Assembly: GCF_014836875.1 (NCBI RefSeq)
Contig: NZ_JACSQC010000001.1
Coordinates: 372,001-436,000, forward strand
Length of the DNA stretch: 64,000 nucleotides
Direction: 5' to 3'
From: Arthrobacter pullicola
Lineage (GTDB): Bacteria; Actinomycetota; Actinomycetes; Actinomycetales; Micrococcaceae
Position 1 is the stretch's first letter. Each line of letters begins with the position of its first letter. Below, piece after piece: positions 16,580-29,211 of the stretch. The notes beneath the pieces were generated by a model, which saw nothing but the letters and a program-made list of their open reading frames with translations, made no database searches and was not told where the DNA came from. Both the position numbers and the translations under genes were made by a program.

Positions 16580-17203
16580 ATGCGACACCATGCGGGGGCG
16601 ATGAACCGGACGTGGCTCATCATTATCGGCGTGCTGCTTCTGGCAGCCGGAATCCTGGCACTGCTGATTTCCGCGGGATTCCTGAACCAGTTCACCGGCG
16701 GAGCGGTCTCCGATGCCCAGTCACCGGTGCTGCAGCAGAGCCCCGAGACGCTGCTTGCTCCGGACTGGGTGGCGCCGGCCGTGCTGATCGGCGGGCTGAT
16801 CCTCGGGATTCTGGGCCTGTGGTGGATCCTCGCCGAGATTCCCCGCCGGCGTGCAGCCGCGGGCTACCGGCTGCAGGAAGACCCGGCCCGCGGGATCACC
16901 CGGTGCGAGCCTGGTGTCCTCGCCGCTGCCGTTGAGTACGACGCCAACCGCGTGCCCGGCGTCGTAAATTCCTCGGCGCTGCTGCGCGGCACGGCCGGGG
17001 CGCCGGACCTCGCCCTGCGGGTGACCGTCAACGAGCGTGCGGATATTCAGGAAACCCTGCGCCGGATCCGCTCGGAGGTCCTGCCCAACCTGAGCCTTGC
17101 CCTGGAAGCCCCGCTGCACACTGTCGGGATCCAGCTGGACGTCAGCGCCAAGGCGGCGCAGCTGGGCAGCACCGTCGAATCAACCGGAACGGTGGTCTAC
17201 TGA
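16580..17203 (+). CDS. amaP: AmaP-like alkaline shock membrane anchor
   Basis: The 207-residue protein has two membrane helices, WLIIIGVLLLAAGILALLIS near residue 11 and VLIGGLILGILGLWWIL near residue 68, around a loop with conserved hydrophobic and Ser/Pro residues. The cytoplasmic C-terminal domain ends LHTVGIQLDVSAKA. In Gram-positive bacteria AmaP tethers Asp23 to the membrane. It closes the cluster. ATG at 16580 follows GGAAAGGACG; a second ATG seven codons in is possible. Confidence 0.75.
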   Translation: MRHHAGAMNRTWLIIIGVLLLAAGILALLISAGFLNQFTGGAVSDAQSPVLQQSPETLLAPDWVAPAVLIGGLILGILGLWWILAEIPRRRAAAGYRLQEDPARGITRCEPGVLAAAVEYDANRVPGVVNSSALLRGTAGAPDLALRVTVNERADIQETLRRIRSEVLPNLSLALEAPLHTVGIQLDVSAKAAQLGSTVESTGTVVY

Positions 17204-17355
17204 ACAAATGGTGGTCTATTGAGCAGGGAGACGAGTCCAAATCGTTACCCGGACAAGGGGCTGGATTCTGCCGGATCAGGTGTTGCCGGCGGGACCGAGC
17301 CGGTAGCGTGACCGGCACTTCGGCAAAAAACCTGCTCACGAACGGGTCCACGACG

Positions 17356-18189
17356 ATGGTGCAGCACTACAAAGAAGCCCTTCCCCCGAACGACTATCCG
17401 ATCTGCGTCACCTGCGGCACGCAGTACTCCGAACCGCGCGCCTCCTGTCCAGTGTGCCTGGATGAGCGTCAATATGTGCCGTTATCCGGCCAGGCCTGGA
17501 CCACGCTCTCCCGGCTCCGCTCCGGCGCCCGGCGGGCCAGCGTGCACCCGCAGGGCCCGGGGGTGCTGGGGATCGGATGCGAACCCAAGTTTGCGATCGG
17601 CCAGCGGGCACTGCTGGTCAAGGCCGCGGACGGCAACGTGCTGTGGGATTGTGTGCCCTACCTCGACGAAGAACTCATCGACATCGTCAACGCCGAAGGC
17701 GGGTTGTCAGCTATCGCCATCAGCCACCCGCACTACTACGCGACCATGGTGGACTGGGCCAGGGAATTCGAGGTGCCGGTCTACCTGCACACCGCGGACC
17801 GGCAGTGGGTGGGCCGCAGCGACCCGGTGCTGCAGTTCTGGGACGGGGACCGGATGGAACTGGCATCAGGACTAGTCCTGTACCGCCCGGGTGTCCACTT
17901 CCCGGGCGGCACGGTAATGCACTGGGACGATGACCCCGATGGTCTGGGCGCCCTCTTCAGCGGAGACATCATCCAGGTCATCCCGGACTTCACGCACGTG
18001 GCCTTTATGTACAGCTATCCCAATCTGATCCCGGAGCGTCCCGACGTCGTCGAGGCGGCCGCGGAGCTGCTGGCGCCGCTGGCCTACGAACGGCTCTACG
18101 GCGCCTGGTGGGACTTCATCCTGCCGCGGGCCGCAGACCGGATCGTGCAGGACTCCGCTACCCGCTACCTGAAGTTCACCCGCGGTTGA
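17356..18189 (+). CDS. MBL-fold hydrolase with N-terminal zinc ribbon
   Basis: The 277-residue protein starts with a rubredoxin-like ribbon (CVTCGT and CPVCLDE, 15 residues between pairs). A metallo-beta-lactamase-like domain follows: the motif region reads SHPHYYATMVDWA in place of HxHxDH, a later His lies in GVHFPGG and an Asp in FSGDIIQVIP. The altered HxHxDH site (HPHYYA) makes its metal chemistry uncertain. The start is also uncertain: ATG at 17356 has no good ribosome site, and GTG at 17308 is open. Its stop overlaps the convergent permease gene by 14 bases. Confidence 0.65.
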   Translation: MVQHYKEALPPNDYPICVTCGTQYSEPRASCPVCLDERQYVPLSGQAWTTLSRLRSGARRASVHPQGPGVLGIGCEPKFAIGQRALLVKAADGNVLWDCVPYLDEELIDIVNAEGGLSAIAISHPHYYATMVDWAREFEVPVYLHTADRQWVGRSDPVLQFWDGDRMELASGLVLYRPGVHFPGGTVMHWDDDPDGLGALFSGDIIQVIPDFTHVAFMYSYPNLIPERPDVVEAAAELLAPLAYERLYGAWWDFILPRAADRIVQDSATRYLKFTRG

Positions 18190-19666
18190 GGGCCTTCACG
18201 GCTTCCCGTTCCCCGGCTGCCATCGAGTTGTACTCGGCCACCCGTGCCTGGTGCAGCGGCGTGCGGCGCAGCAGGGCGTAGGCACCGCCCAGCAGGGCAA
18301 ACCAGATGGGCGTGACCAGCAGGGCCATCAGGGTGTCCGGCTGCGTGGTCAGGGCCCACACGATGAAGACAAAGAAGGCCAGCACCACATAGACCATGAC
18401 CCGGCCGCCGGGAAGCTTGAACGTCGATTCCTCGTGCAGGTGCGGCCGGCGCCGCCGGTAGGCCAGGTAGCTGAACAGGATGATGGTCCAGACAAACATG
18501 AAGCACAGGGCAGAGATTGTGGTGACCAGCGTGAAGGCAGCACTCACCGATTCACCCGCGTACAGCAGCACGACGCCGGCGAGCAGGAACGTGCAGGAAA
18601 AGAACAGGGCGTTCTGCGGAACCTTGCGCCGGGACAGGCGGCTGAACGCGTTGGGCGCATCGCCGTCGCGCGCCAGGCCGTACACCATGCGCGAGGTTGA
18701 ATAGATGCCGGAGTTCGCCGACGACGCCGCGGACGTCAGCACCACAAAGTTGACGACGGCGGCAGCCGTGCCCAGCCCGGCCAGGGTGAACATACCCACG
18801 AACGGGCTTTCATCCGCGCTGAAGTCCGTCCACGGGATCACCGACATGAGGATGACCAGAGCGCCTACGTAGAACAGCATGATGCGCAGCGGAATCGAGT
18901 TGATCGCCTTGGGCAGGTTCTTGGTCGGGTCCTTGGTTTCGGCGGCGGCGGTGCCCACCAGTTCGATGCCGACAAAGGCGAACACGGCGATCTGGAACCC
19001 GGCCACGAAGCCCATGGGACCGGTGGGGAAGAACCCGCCGTTTTCCCAGAGGTTGCCGAAGCTGGCTTCCTCGCCCGGACCGGAGGAGAACCGGGTCAGG
19101 ATCATGACCAGGCCCACCACAATCAGGGTCATGATGGCCACGATCTTGATCAGGGCAAACCAGAATTCGGTCTCACCGAAGGCCCGCACCGTGGGAAGGT
19201 TCAGCGCCAGCAGGAGGGCGATGCAGGCCAGGGCCGGAATCCAGAGCGGCGCGCTGGCCCACCAATAGGTGACGTAATGGGCGATCGCCACGACGTCGGC
19301 GATGCCGGTGACCACCCAGCAGAACCAATAGGTCCAGCCGGTGAAGAACCCGGCCCACGGGCCCAGCAGGTCCGCGGCGAAGTCGCTGAAGGATTTGTAC
19401 TCCAGGTTGGAGAGCAGCAGCTCACCCATGGCCCGCATCACGAAGTACAGCATGAAGCCGATGATCATGTAGACGAAGATGACCGAAGGACCCGCAACGG
19501 AGATGGTTTTGCCGGAGCCCATAAACAGGCCGGTACCGATGGCTCCGCCGATCGCAAGCAGCTGGATGTGGCGGCTGGACAGCGAACGCGAGAGGTCCGG
19601 GTCCTTGGAACTGGAAACTGCTGCGGACTGCGCCGTGCTGGACGGGCGGGTGGAGCTACCTGACAT
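18176..19666 (-). CDS. cycA: D-Ser/D-Ala/Gly-type amino acid permease
   Basis: The 496-residue APC-superfamily protein has about 12 helices. The first carries the substrate motif (IQLLAIGGAIGTGLFMGSGK), and the family pattern GPSVIFVYMIIGFMLYFVMR follows. It belongs to the amino acid transporter group of CycA, AroP and similar proteins, and is closest by eye to CycA. It is divergent from the riboswitch-controlled glycine cleavage operon, which supports glycine or D-amino acid uptake. Start at 19666 follows GAGAAAGAA. The cycA symbol is a likely, not certain, assignment. Confidence 0.8.
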   Translation of the reverse strand: MSGSSTRPSSTAQSAAVSSSKDPDLSRSLSSRHIQLLAIGGAIGTGLFMGSGKTISVAGPSVIFVYMIIGFMLYFVMRAMGELLLSNLEYKSFSDFAADLLGPWAGFFTGWTYWFCWVVTGIADVVAIAHYVTYWWASAPLWIPALACIALLLALNLPTVRAFGETEFWFALIKIVAIMTLIVVGLVMILTRFSSGPGEEASFGNLWENGGFFPTGPMGFVAGFQIAVFAFVGIELVGTAAAETKDPTKNLPKAINSIPLRIMLFYVGALVILMSVIPWTDFSADESPFVGMFTLAGLGTAAAVVNFVVLTSAASSANSGIYSTSRMVYGLARDGDAPNAFSRLSRRKVPQNALFFSCTFLLAGVVLLYAGESVSAAFTLVTTISALCFMFVWTIILFSYLAYRRRRPHLHEESTFKLPGGRVMVYVVLAFFVFIVWALTTQPDTLMALLVTPIWFALLGGAYALLRRTPLHQARVAEYNSMAAGEREAVKALNRG

Positions 19667-19940
19667 GGAGTTCTTTCTCGTAGGCACCAATTCGAGGCAC
19701 CGCCGCCAAGACACGCTGCCGTCACCGGGTTACCAATGGAGCACCATGAGATGCGGCGTCGCCGCCGATCATTTCAGTTTCCGGAGTGCCCGCGGACATG
19801 TCAATTTGGGTCTTTCGGCCGGCTGGTTTATAAACCTGCGCGCCAGGGCTTTCCAACGGTCCTGCGTCACACCTTGAAGGGTCCGGTGCCGCCGACTAGA
19901 GTCAGCTACGCAGCTACAACTGAATATGCCTTTATCAGCC

Positions 19941-20145
19941 GTGGCGGGAGAGTCCTGCAGCAGCGAACCACCGACGCCGCGGGCGCCGTAGGAGCAAACC
20001 CTCCCCGGGAATCTCTCAGGCCCCTGTACCGCCACAGCGAGGCAACTCTGGAAAGCAGGGCCGGATCACTCCGGATCCTCACCGACGGTGCAAGCGGCTC
20101 ACCCCCGCGGAATCTCTCAGGTCCAATACAGAGCGGGGAGGAACC
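19941..20145 (+). ncRNA. Tandem glycine riboswitch
   Basis: Two glycine aptamers lie upstream of gcvP. The first runs from about 19941 to 20055 with GGGAGAG, GTAGGAGCAAACC and GAATCTCTCAGG, ending CTCTGGAAAG. The second runs from about 20056 to 20145 with the core GAATCTCTCAGG repeated and CAGAGCGGGGAGG. Glycine binding is known to switch on gcv operons. No clear terminator hairpin follows, so control may be at translation; the gcvP ribosome site GGAG lies 45 bases further on. Confidence 0.92.
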
Positions 20146-20190
20146 AATCGTCTCATCGGCGTACCCTCGCCCGCCTTTTGGAGCCTCCAC

Positions 20191-23025
<2,835 letters not shown>

Positions 23026-23038
23026 GGGGATCGCCGCT

Positions 23039-24160
23039 ATGACTGAGCAGTACACCGCGCTTTACGAAGAGCACAAGCGCCTCGGCGCCTCCTTTACTGA
23101 CTTCGGCGGCTGGCAGATGCCGCTGAAGTACAGTTCCGAACTTGCTGAACACCACGCCGTCCGCAGGGCCGCTGGGCTGTTCGACCTCTCCCACATGGGC
23201 GAAGTCCGGGTCACCGGCCCGCAGGCGGGTGCCTTCCTGGACTACGCGCTCACTGGCAAGCTCTCCGCTATGACCGTGGGCCGTGCCAAGTACTCGCTGA
23301 TCACGAACGCCGACGGCGGGATCATCGATGACCTGATCAGCTACCGGCTGGCCGACGACGAGTACCTGGTGGTCCCCAACGCCGGAAACGCCGCCGTTGT
23401 GGCTGCCGAACTGGCGGCCCGCTCCCAGGGCTTCGACGTCACGGTCGCGGACGAAACGGCAGCCACCTCGCTGGTGGCTGTGCAGGGACCGGAGGCTGAA
23501 GCGATCCTGCTGGACCTGGTCCCCGCCGAACAGCGCGGGCTTGTGACGGGCATGAAGTACTACGCCGCGGCCACGGCCCCGCTGAACGTGGACGGCAGTG
23601 CGCACAGCCTGCTCGTGGCGCGTACCGGCTACACCGGCGAGGACGGCTTCGAGGTCTACGTTCCCAACGACGCCGCGCCGGCCCTGTGGCAGGCACTGCT
23701 TGCCGCCGGCGCGGACCGCGGACTGGTTCCGGCGGGCCTGGCCTGCCGCGACTCGCTCCGCCTCGAGGCCGGCATGCCGCTCTACGGCAACGAGCTCAGC
23801 CTGGATCTGGACCCCTACGCAGCCGGCCTCGGCGGTGTGGTGACCCTGTCCAAGGAAGGTGACTTCGTCGGCCGCGCGGCGCTGGAAGCCAAGAAGCAGC
23901 AGACCCCGGCCCGCAAGCTGGTGGGCCTGAAGGGCTCCGGCCGCCGTTCGGCCCGGTCCTCCTACCCGGTCCTCAAGGACGGCCACCCGATCGGCGAAGT
24001 CACCTCCGGTGCGCCCAGCCCAACCCTCGGCTTCCCGATCGCTCTCGCATATGTCGACGCCGCCTATTCCACCCCCGGCACCCCTTTGGAAGTAGACCTC
24101 CGCGGCAAACCCGAACCTTTCACCGTCGTCGACCTCCCGTTCTACAAGCGCGAGAAGTAA
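23039..24160 (+). CDS. gcvT: Aminomethyltransferase, T-protein
   Basis: The 373-residue enzyme transfers the methylene group from aminomethyl-lipoyl-GcvH to tetrahydrofolate and releases ammonia. Visible family blocks are FGGWQMPLKYSSELAEHHAV, LFDLSHMGEVRVTGPQA, the RTGYTGEDGFEVYVP region and LACRDSLRLEAGMPLYGNEL. It lies 13 bases after gcvP, with AAGGGGATCG as ribosome site. Length is usual for the family. Confidence 0.96.
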   Translation: MTEQYTALYEEHKRLGASFTDFGGWQMPLKYSSELAEHHAVRRAAGLFDLSHMGEVRVTGPQAGAFLDYALTGKLSAMTVGRAKYSLITNADGGIIDDLISYRLADDEYLVVPNAGNAAVVAAELAARSQGFDVTVADETAATSLVAVQGPEAEAILLDLVPAEQRGLVTGMKYYAAATAPLNVDGSAHSLLVARTGYTGEDGFEVYVPNDAAPALWQALLAAGADRGLVPAGLACRDSLRLEAGMPLYGNELSLDLDPYAAGLGGVVTLSKEGDFVGRAALEAKKQQTPARKLVGLKGSGRRSARSSYPVLKDGHPIGEVTSGAPSPTLGFPIALAYVDAAYSTPGTPLEVDLRGKPEPFTVVDLPFYKREK

Positions 24161-24186
24161 AGCCTGCAAAACAGGTCCGAATACAG

Positions 24187-24305
24187 GGCACCAAAGCCGG
24201 GCGGTGTGTCGGTGCCTAATCGTCGCGGGCGGTGCGGTGTTCTGTGTAGCCCCGCATCGCCGAGCGAGGAACGAGTGAGGTGTCTAAGGGGCGGCAGAAT
24301 GCCGC
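24187..24305. other. Structured gcvT-gcvH intergenic element with three hairpins
   Basis: The 233-base gap between gcvT and gcvH holds successive dyads: GGCACC/GGTGCC (24187-24192 with 24211-24216), GGCGGTGCGG/CCGCATCGCC (24228-24237 with 24252-24261, one G-U pair) and GCGGCA/TGCCGC (24291-24296 with 24300-24305). None has a T-tract, so they are not ordinary terminators. It could be an intercistronic RNA structure or a REP-like element. Confidence 0.4.
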
Positions 24306-24393
24306 ACCGGCGGCCCACGCCACATGCGCCACAGAAACACTTCCCACCTAGACTTTGAGTTAGTTCACAAGACCTATTTGAAAGGCACACATT

Positions 24394-24771
24394 ATGAGCA
24401 AAGTTATTGAAGGCCTCCGCTACTCCGCCGAACACGAGTGGGTGGACTCCTCCAGCCCCGTGAAGGTCGGCATCTCCGCCGTCGCCGCTGACGCGCTGGG
24501 CGACGTCGTCTACGTGGACCTCCCCGCCGTCGGCGACACCGTCACTGCAGGCGAGACCTGCGGCGAGGTTGAATCCACCAAGTCAGTCTCGGACCTGTAC
24601 GCTCCGGTCTCCGGCACCATCGTCGAGGTCAACCAGGAAGCCGTGGACAACCCGGCCATCCTGAACGAGGACCCGTACGGCGCCGGCTGGCTGTTCACCG
24701 TCAATGTCACGGAGGAGGGTGAGCTGCTGAGCGCTGCCGAGTACGCGGAGAAGAACGGCGGCGAGCTGTGA
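24394..24771 (+). CDS. gcvH: Glycine cleavage H-protein
   Basis: The 125-residue lipoyl carrier has the lipoylation site in [18 protein letters not shown], with the modified Lys near residue 63. It shuttles the aminomethyl group between GcvP, GcvT and dihydrolipoamide dehydrogenase. GAAAGGCAC lies before the ATG. It is separated from gcvT by a structured gap and overlaps glyA by 4 bases (GTGA). Confidence 0.96.
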   Translation: MSKVIEGLRYSAEHEWVDSSSPVKVGISAVAADALGDVVYVDLPAVGDTVTAGETCGEVESTKSVSDLYAPVSGTIVEVNQEAVDNPAILNEDPYGAGWLFTVNVTEEGELLSAAEYAEKNGGEL

Positions 24772-26069
24772 CCGACTACCTGAACGCGCACCTGGCGGAG
24801 ATCGATCCGGAGGTTGCCGAGCAGATCGATAACGAGCGGCGCCGCCAGCAGGACGGCCTGGAAATGATCGCGTCCGAAAACCACACTTCGGTAGCGGTCA
24901 TGGAAGCCCAGGGGTCGGTGCTCACCAATAAGTACGCCGAGGGTTACCCGGGCCGCCGCTACTACGGCGGCTGCGAGTACGTGGATGTGATCGAGAAGCT
25001 TGCGATCGAGCGGGCCAAGGCCCTCTTCGGCGCCGGGTTCGCCAACGTTCAGCCGCACTCCGGCGCGCAGGCCAATGCCGCGGTGATGCACGCGCTGATC
25101 CGTCCCGGAGACACTGTCCTGGGTCTCTCACTGGCCGACGGCGGCCACCTCACGCACGGCATGAAGCTGAACTTCTCCGGCCGGCTGTACAACATCGTCC
25201 CGTACGGCGTGGACGAAACCACCCACACCGTGCAGATGGACGACGTCGCACGCCTGGCCCGCGAGCACAAGCCGAAGCTCATCGTGGCTGGCTGGTCCGC
25301 CTATGCCCGTCAGCTGGACTTCGCGGAGTTCCGGCGGATCGCGGATGAGGTCGGTGCCTACCTGATGGTGGACATGGCCCACTTCGCCGGACTGGTGGCC
25401 GCAGGCCTGCATCCCAGCCCGGTGCCGCACGCCCATGTGGTCACCTCCACCACGCACAAGACCCTGGCCGGTCCGCGCGGCGGCATCATCCTCTCCAACG
25501 AGGCGGAGATTGCCAAGAAGCTCAACTCGGCGGTCTTCCCGGGCCAGCAGGGCGGGCCGCTGGAACACGTGATTGCCGGCAAGGCCACCGCGCTGAAGAT
25601 CGCCGGCACGCCGGAGTTCCGCGAACGCCAGGAACGTACCCTGGCCGGGTCCCGGATCCTCGCGGAGCGGCTGCTCGCCGAGGATGTGGCGGCGAAGGGC
25701 ATTTCCGTAGTGTCCGGCGGCACCGACGTGCACCTGGTCCTGGTGGATCTGCGCAACGCGGAACTGGACGGGCAGCAGGGCGAGGACCGGCTGGCGCAGA
25801 TCGATATCACGGTCAACCGCAATGCGGTTCCGTTCGACCCGCGCCCGCCCATGGTGACCTCCGGTCTCCGGATCGGAACGCCGGCGCTGGCCACCCGCGG
25901 TTTTGACGAGGCAGCGTTCCGTGAAGTCGCGGACATCATCGCCCTGGCGCTGATTGCGCCCGAGGGTGAGGATCTTGCCGCGCTGAGGGACCGTGTCCAT
26001 GCCCTGGCCGCAGCGCACCCGCTGTACCCGCAGGTCGCCGACCTTGCAGGAGCACCAACCCGCGTCTAA
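24768..26069 (+). CDS. glyA: Serine hydroxymethyltransferase
   Basis: The 433-residue PLP enzyme interconverts glycine plus methylene-THF with serine. The PLP lysine is in [16 protein letters not shown]; other blocks are [30 protein letters not shown] and the [14 protein letters not shown] region. Start is GTG at 24768, overlapping the gcvH stop. It uses the methylene-THF made by the glycine cleavage system, so the operon turns two glycines into one serine. Confidence 0.97.
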   Translation: MTDYLNAHLAEIDPEVAEQIDNERRRQQDGLEMIASENHTSVAVMEAQGSVLTNKYAEGYPGRRYYGGCEYVDVIEKLAIERAKALFGAGFANVQPHSGAQANAAVMHALIRPGDTVLGLSLADGGHLTHGMKLNFSGRLYNIVPYGVDETTHTVQMDDVARLAREHKPKLIVAGWSAYARQLDFAEFRRIADEVGAYLMVDMAHFAGLVAAGLHPSPVPHAHVVTSTTHKTLAGPRGGIILSNEAEIAKKLNSAVFPGQQGGPLEHVIAGKATALKIAGTPEFRERQERTLAGSRILAERLLAEDVAAKGISVVSGGTDVHLVLVDLRNAELDGQQGEDRLAQIDITVNRNAVPFDPRPPMVTSGLRIGTPALATRGFDEAAFREVADIIALALIAPEGEDLAALRDRVHALAAAHPLYPQVADLAGAPTRV

Positions 26070-26078
26070 GGAGTCCTG

Positions 26079-27488
26079 ATGGCTGTCGGCGTTTTCGACC
26101 TGTTCACTGTTGGAATCGGTCCCTCCAGCTCCCACACCGTGGGGCCGATGAGGGCCGCCGCTGCCTTCGCACGTGAACTGGACGCCGCCGGCCTCCTGGA
26201 CTTCACGGCCGGTCTCCGCGTGGATCTGTACGGGTCCCTCGCGGCGACCGGCCGCGGGCACGGCACCATGCCCGCGGTTCTGCTGGGGCTGGAGGGTTTT
26301 GCTCCGGAAGAGATCCTGCCGGAGCAGATGGAGGAACGGCTCGCCGCCATTGAGTCCTCGGGCAAAATCAATTTGGGCGGCCAGTACGGCGGCGGAGTCC
26401 TGCTGCCGTACGGCAGCGAGGACATCGTACTGCGCCCGCTGACCGTCCTGCCGCGGCATACCAACGGCATCCGTTTCGCGGCCACCGGCTCCGGCGGGGA
26501 AGTGCTGCACGAAGCCACGTACTTCTCGGTCGGCGGCGGGTTCATTGTGCGCGGCGGCGAAGAAGATGACGCCGCCCGCGAGCTCGCCGCGTCCAAGCAG
26601 CAGCTTCCCTACCCCTTCCGGACGGCCGCGGAACTGCTGGAACACTGCACCGCCAGCGGGCTGCCTCTCAGCGGGGTCATGCTGGCCAACGAGCTGGTTT
26701 CCCGCTCGGAGGAGGAGGTCCGGTCCGGTCTGCTGCATATCCGCGATGTGATGGAAGACTGCAAGAATTCCGCGATCGCCCGCACCGGCCTGTTGCCCGG
26801 CGGGCTGAAGGTCCGCCGCCGGGCACCCCAGTGGCACACCCGGCTGCGCCAGGAGGACCCTAACCGGGACCCGCGCTTCTGGCAGGAATGGGTCAACCTG
26901 GTGGCATTGGCCGTCAATGAGGAAAACGCCTCCGGCGGCCGGGTAGTCACCGCGCCCACTAATGGCGCTGCCGGCATCATCCCCGCCGTTCTCTTCTACG
27001 CGACGCACTACGCGCCGGGCATGGACACGGCCACGCCGGAACAGAAGGACGACGCCGTCGTCCGCTTCCTGCTGGCTGCGGGCGCTGTGGGGGTGCTCTA
27101 CAAGGAACAGGCCTCCATCTCCGGTGCCGAGGTGGGCTGCCAGGGTGAGGTGGGTTCGGCGTCGTCCATGGCCGCTGCCGGGCTGGCGGAGATCCTGGGC
27201 GGAACGCCCGAACAGGTGGAAAACGCGGCCGAGATCGCCATGGAACACAACCTAGGGCTCACCTGCGATCCCATTGGCGGGCTGGTGCAGGTCCCGTGCA
27301 TTGAACGCAACGCCATCGGCGCCGGTAAAGCGGTGAACGCTGCCAAGATGGCGCTCTGGGGCGACGGGGAACACCGCGTCTCCCTGGACGAAGTCATCGT
27401 GACCATGCGGGAAACCGGCAAGGACATGAGTTCGAAGTACAAGGAAACCGCCATGGGCGGCCTCGCCGTCAACGTTGTGGAGTGCTGA
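26079..27488 (+). CDS. sdaA: L-serine ammonia-lyase (iron-sulfur), single chain
   Basis: The 469-residue enzyme deaminates serine to pyruvate with a [4Fe-4S] cluster. The beta-domain motif at the N-terminus is [17 protein letters not shown]. Cluster cysteines are seen in [18 protein letters not shown] and in [19 protein letters not shown]. Length matches the fused alpha/beta type (SdaA/SdaB class). ATG at 26079 follows AAGGAG, 9 bases after glyA. It completes a route from glycine to pyruvate. Confidence 0.95.
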   Translation: MAVGVFDLFTVGIGPSSSHTVGPMRAAAAFARELDAAGLLDFTAGLRVDLYGSLAATGRGHGTMPAVLLGLEGFAPEEILPEQMEERLAAIESSGKINLGGQYGGGVLLPYGSEDIVLRPLTVLPRHTNGIRFAATGSGGEVLHEATYFSVGGGFIVRGGEEDDAARELAASKQQLPYPFRTAAELLEHCTASGLPLSGVMLANELVSRSEEEVRSGLLHIRDVMEDCKNSAIARTGLLPGGLKVRRRAPQWHTRLRQEDPNRDPRFWQEWVNLVALAVNEENASGGRVVTAPTNGAAGIIPAVLFYATHYAPGMDTATPEQKDDAVVRFLLAAGAVGVLYKEQASISGAEVGCQGEVGSASSMAAAGLAEILGGTPEQVENAAEIAMEHNLGLTCDPIGGLVQVPCIERNAIGAGKAVNAAKMALWGDGEHRVSLDEVIVTMRETGKDMSSKYKETAMGGLAVNVVEC

Positions 27489-27580
27489 CCCGCCAGGGAC
27501 GCCGGGCGGGTTGAGCAGTCCCGGCAAGGGTGATAAACCGTAAGGACGCTTAGTAAATTGCCGACCGGAGGGAAAGCACC

Positions 27581-27814
27581 ATGGCCGAACGCGGAAACAG
27601 CACCCACGGGCGCCGCATGGACGAGGAACTGAAGCACGAAACGCAGAACCTCACCCGCAGCGCTGTCCCCGACCACGCCCAGGAATGGCGGAATCCCGAA
27701 CCCGTGGCTGATGACACGGACAGTGCCGAGGTTCAGGCGGCCATGGGCATCGCGCCCGCGGACGCCGCTCCGGAAACGGAAGCGTGGGTCGGCGTCCCGG
27801 ATGGGGAGGACTAG
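27581..27814 (+). CDS. Small acidic hypothetical protein
   Basis: The 77-residue protein is hydrophilic and probably disordered, with a start MAERGNSTHGRRMDEELKHE and an Asp/Glu-rich second half ending VGVPDGED. CGGAGGG lies 9 bases before the ATG. It is followed after 2 bases by the ChaB-like gene, so the two form a unit. No family was recognised; small proteins of this kind occur near general-stress genes in related bacteria, but that is inference. Confidence 0.65.
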   Translation: MAERGNSTHGRRMDEELKHETQNLTRSAVPDHAQEWRNPEPVADDTDSAEVQAAMGIAPADAAPETEAWVGVPDGED

Positions 27815-27816
27815 GA

Positions 27817-28239
27817 GTGCAGAAGACTTCCCAGCGCGGCAACGCGAAAAAGAGCGAACTGCCCTCGACCTTGCAGCGGTCGGATAAAAAGGCGCAGGAC
27901 ACCTTTGCGAAGACCTACGATTCAGCGATCGAGGAATACGGCGACGAGCAGCGGGCAGCCCAGACCGCCTACGCCTCGCTCAAACACACGTATGAGAAGG
28001 TCGGCGATCATTGGGAGCCTAAGGCCTCCAGCGGCCCGTCGGATCAGAAAGCCGCTGAGGGCAGGAACTCCAGTGCGGAGACTGCCGGCGGTGTGGATGC
28101 CAACGCCTCGAAGGAGCACCTCTACGGGATCGCAGCGAAGCTGGATGTCAGCGGCCGTTCCAAAATGACCAAGGACGAGCTGGTAACCGCCATTCAAAAG
28201 GCCAACGAGAAAAAGACGCGGGAATCCCGCAGCAATTAG
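27817..28239 (+). CDS. ChaB-like protein with Rho_N domain
   Basis: The 140-residue product has a ChaB-like N-terminal half (SELPSTLQRSDKKAQDTFAK, then EEYGDEQRAAQTAYASLKHT and HWEPK) and a C-terminal Rho_N/SAP-like helix-extended-loop-helix (SKEHLYGIAAKLDVSGRSKM with TKDELVTAIQKAN). The second part suggests nucleic-acid binding. GTG at 27817 has GGAGGACTAGGA upstream and starts 2 bases after the preceding stop. The role is unknown; ChaB was once linked to cation transport without firm evidence. Confidence 0.75.
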   Translation: MQKTSQRGNAKKSELPSTLQRSDKKAQDTFAKTYDSAIEEYGDEQRAAQTAYASLKHTYEKVGDHWEPKASSGPSDQKAAEGRNSSAETAGGVDANASKEHLYGIAAKLDVSGRSKMTKDELVTAIQKANEKKTRESRSN

Positions 28240-28248
28240 GCCGCCGTT

Positions 28249-29001
28249 TTAGCCGCGGCCCAAAAAGGGCATGCCCGCCGCCGTGAGCACCACTGATCCG
28301 GGATTCGCCGCTGCAGGCAGTTCAGCCATAAACAGCACTGTCCGCGCGGCATCCTCCACCGGGAAACTTGGTTCCACGCGCCGGCTGCCGTCGGGCTGCA
28401 GCGCCCCGCCCGAGGTGATTCCCCCCAGGAGTTCCGTTGCGGCATTGCCGATATCGATCTGGGCGCAGCTGATTCCGTAGTTCCGCCCGTCCAGGTCGAT
28501 GGACTTCGTCAGCCCGGTGACGGCGTGCTTGGTTGCGGTGTAGGCGGCCGCCAGCGGGCGCGGCGCGATCGCGGAAACCGAGCCGTTGTTGATGATCCTG
28601 CCGCCCTGCGGATCCTGCCGCTTCATCTGGCGCATGGCCGCAGCGGCGCAGAGCATGGTTCCGGTGAGGTTTACGGCGATCGTGTTGTTCCAGTCTGCCA
28701 GGCTGATTTCATCGACAGATCCGGCCGGCCCGAAGCTGCCGGCGTTATTGAAGAGCACGTCCACCCGGCCAAAGGCTTCGGCGGCGGCGCTGAACAGGTG
28801 CTCGACGTCGTCGGGCCGGGTGACGTCCGCCGGAACCACCAGCGCGTGCGGATCGCCCGCGGCCGTCTCAACCAGCGCTTCTTCGCGCCGGCCGGCCAGG
28901 GCAACCTGCCATCCGGCGGCGAGGAACGCCCGGGCCGTGGCCCGGCCAATGCCTGAGCCGGCTCCGGTGATAACAGCGGTGCGGGAAATGTTTGAGCTCA
29001 T
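28249..29001 (-). CDS. Short-chain dehydrogenase/reductase
   Basis: The 250-residue classical SDR has the NAD(P) motif [16 protein letters not shown] near residue 85, a catalytic Ser in [11 protein letters not shown] and the YTATK active site. The substrate is not evident. ATG at 29001 ([10 protein letters not shown]) has GCAGGA upstream and was preferred to the frame opening at 29043. It ends 9 bases from the convergent ChaB-like gene. Confidence 0.88.
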   Translation of the reverse strand: MSSNISRTAVITGAGSGIGRATARAFLAAGWQVALAGRREEALVETAAGDPHALVVPADVTRPDDVEHLFSAAAEAFGRVDVLFNNAGSFGPAGSVDEISLADWNNTIAVNLTGTMLCAAAAMRQMKRQDPQGGRIINNGSVSAIAPRPLAAAYTATKHAVTGLTKSIDLDGRNYGISCAQIDIGNAATELLGGITSGGALQPDGSRRVEPSFPVEDAARTVLFMAELPAAANPGSVVLTAAGMPFLGRG

Positions 29002-29211
29002 GAATACATCCTGCACCAGCCTTGGAAAATGCCCTGCCTGCAATAACAGATAGGGGACTTTTAGGCACTCAAAGGAGCAGTTTCTGGTTCTTCACCGGCA
29101 AAAGGAGGCAGGAAAGCGTTGACCAGCCGAAACCGCAAGCCTAGGGTCAACGCAACGTAAGTCCCGCTCAGGTCGGGAGCGATCCGGCCGAACAAAAACA
29201 AGGGAGTTTTT

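Noticed and set aside
24161-24393. Second glycine riboswitch before gcvH
   Set aside because: The CTCTCAGG core and GGAGCAA motif are absent, although the gap is structured.
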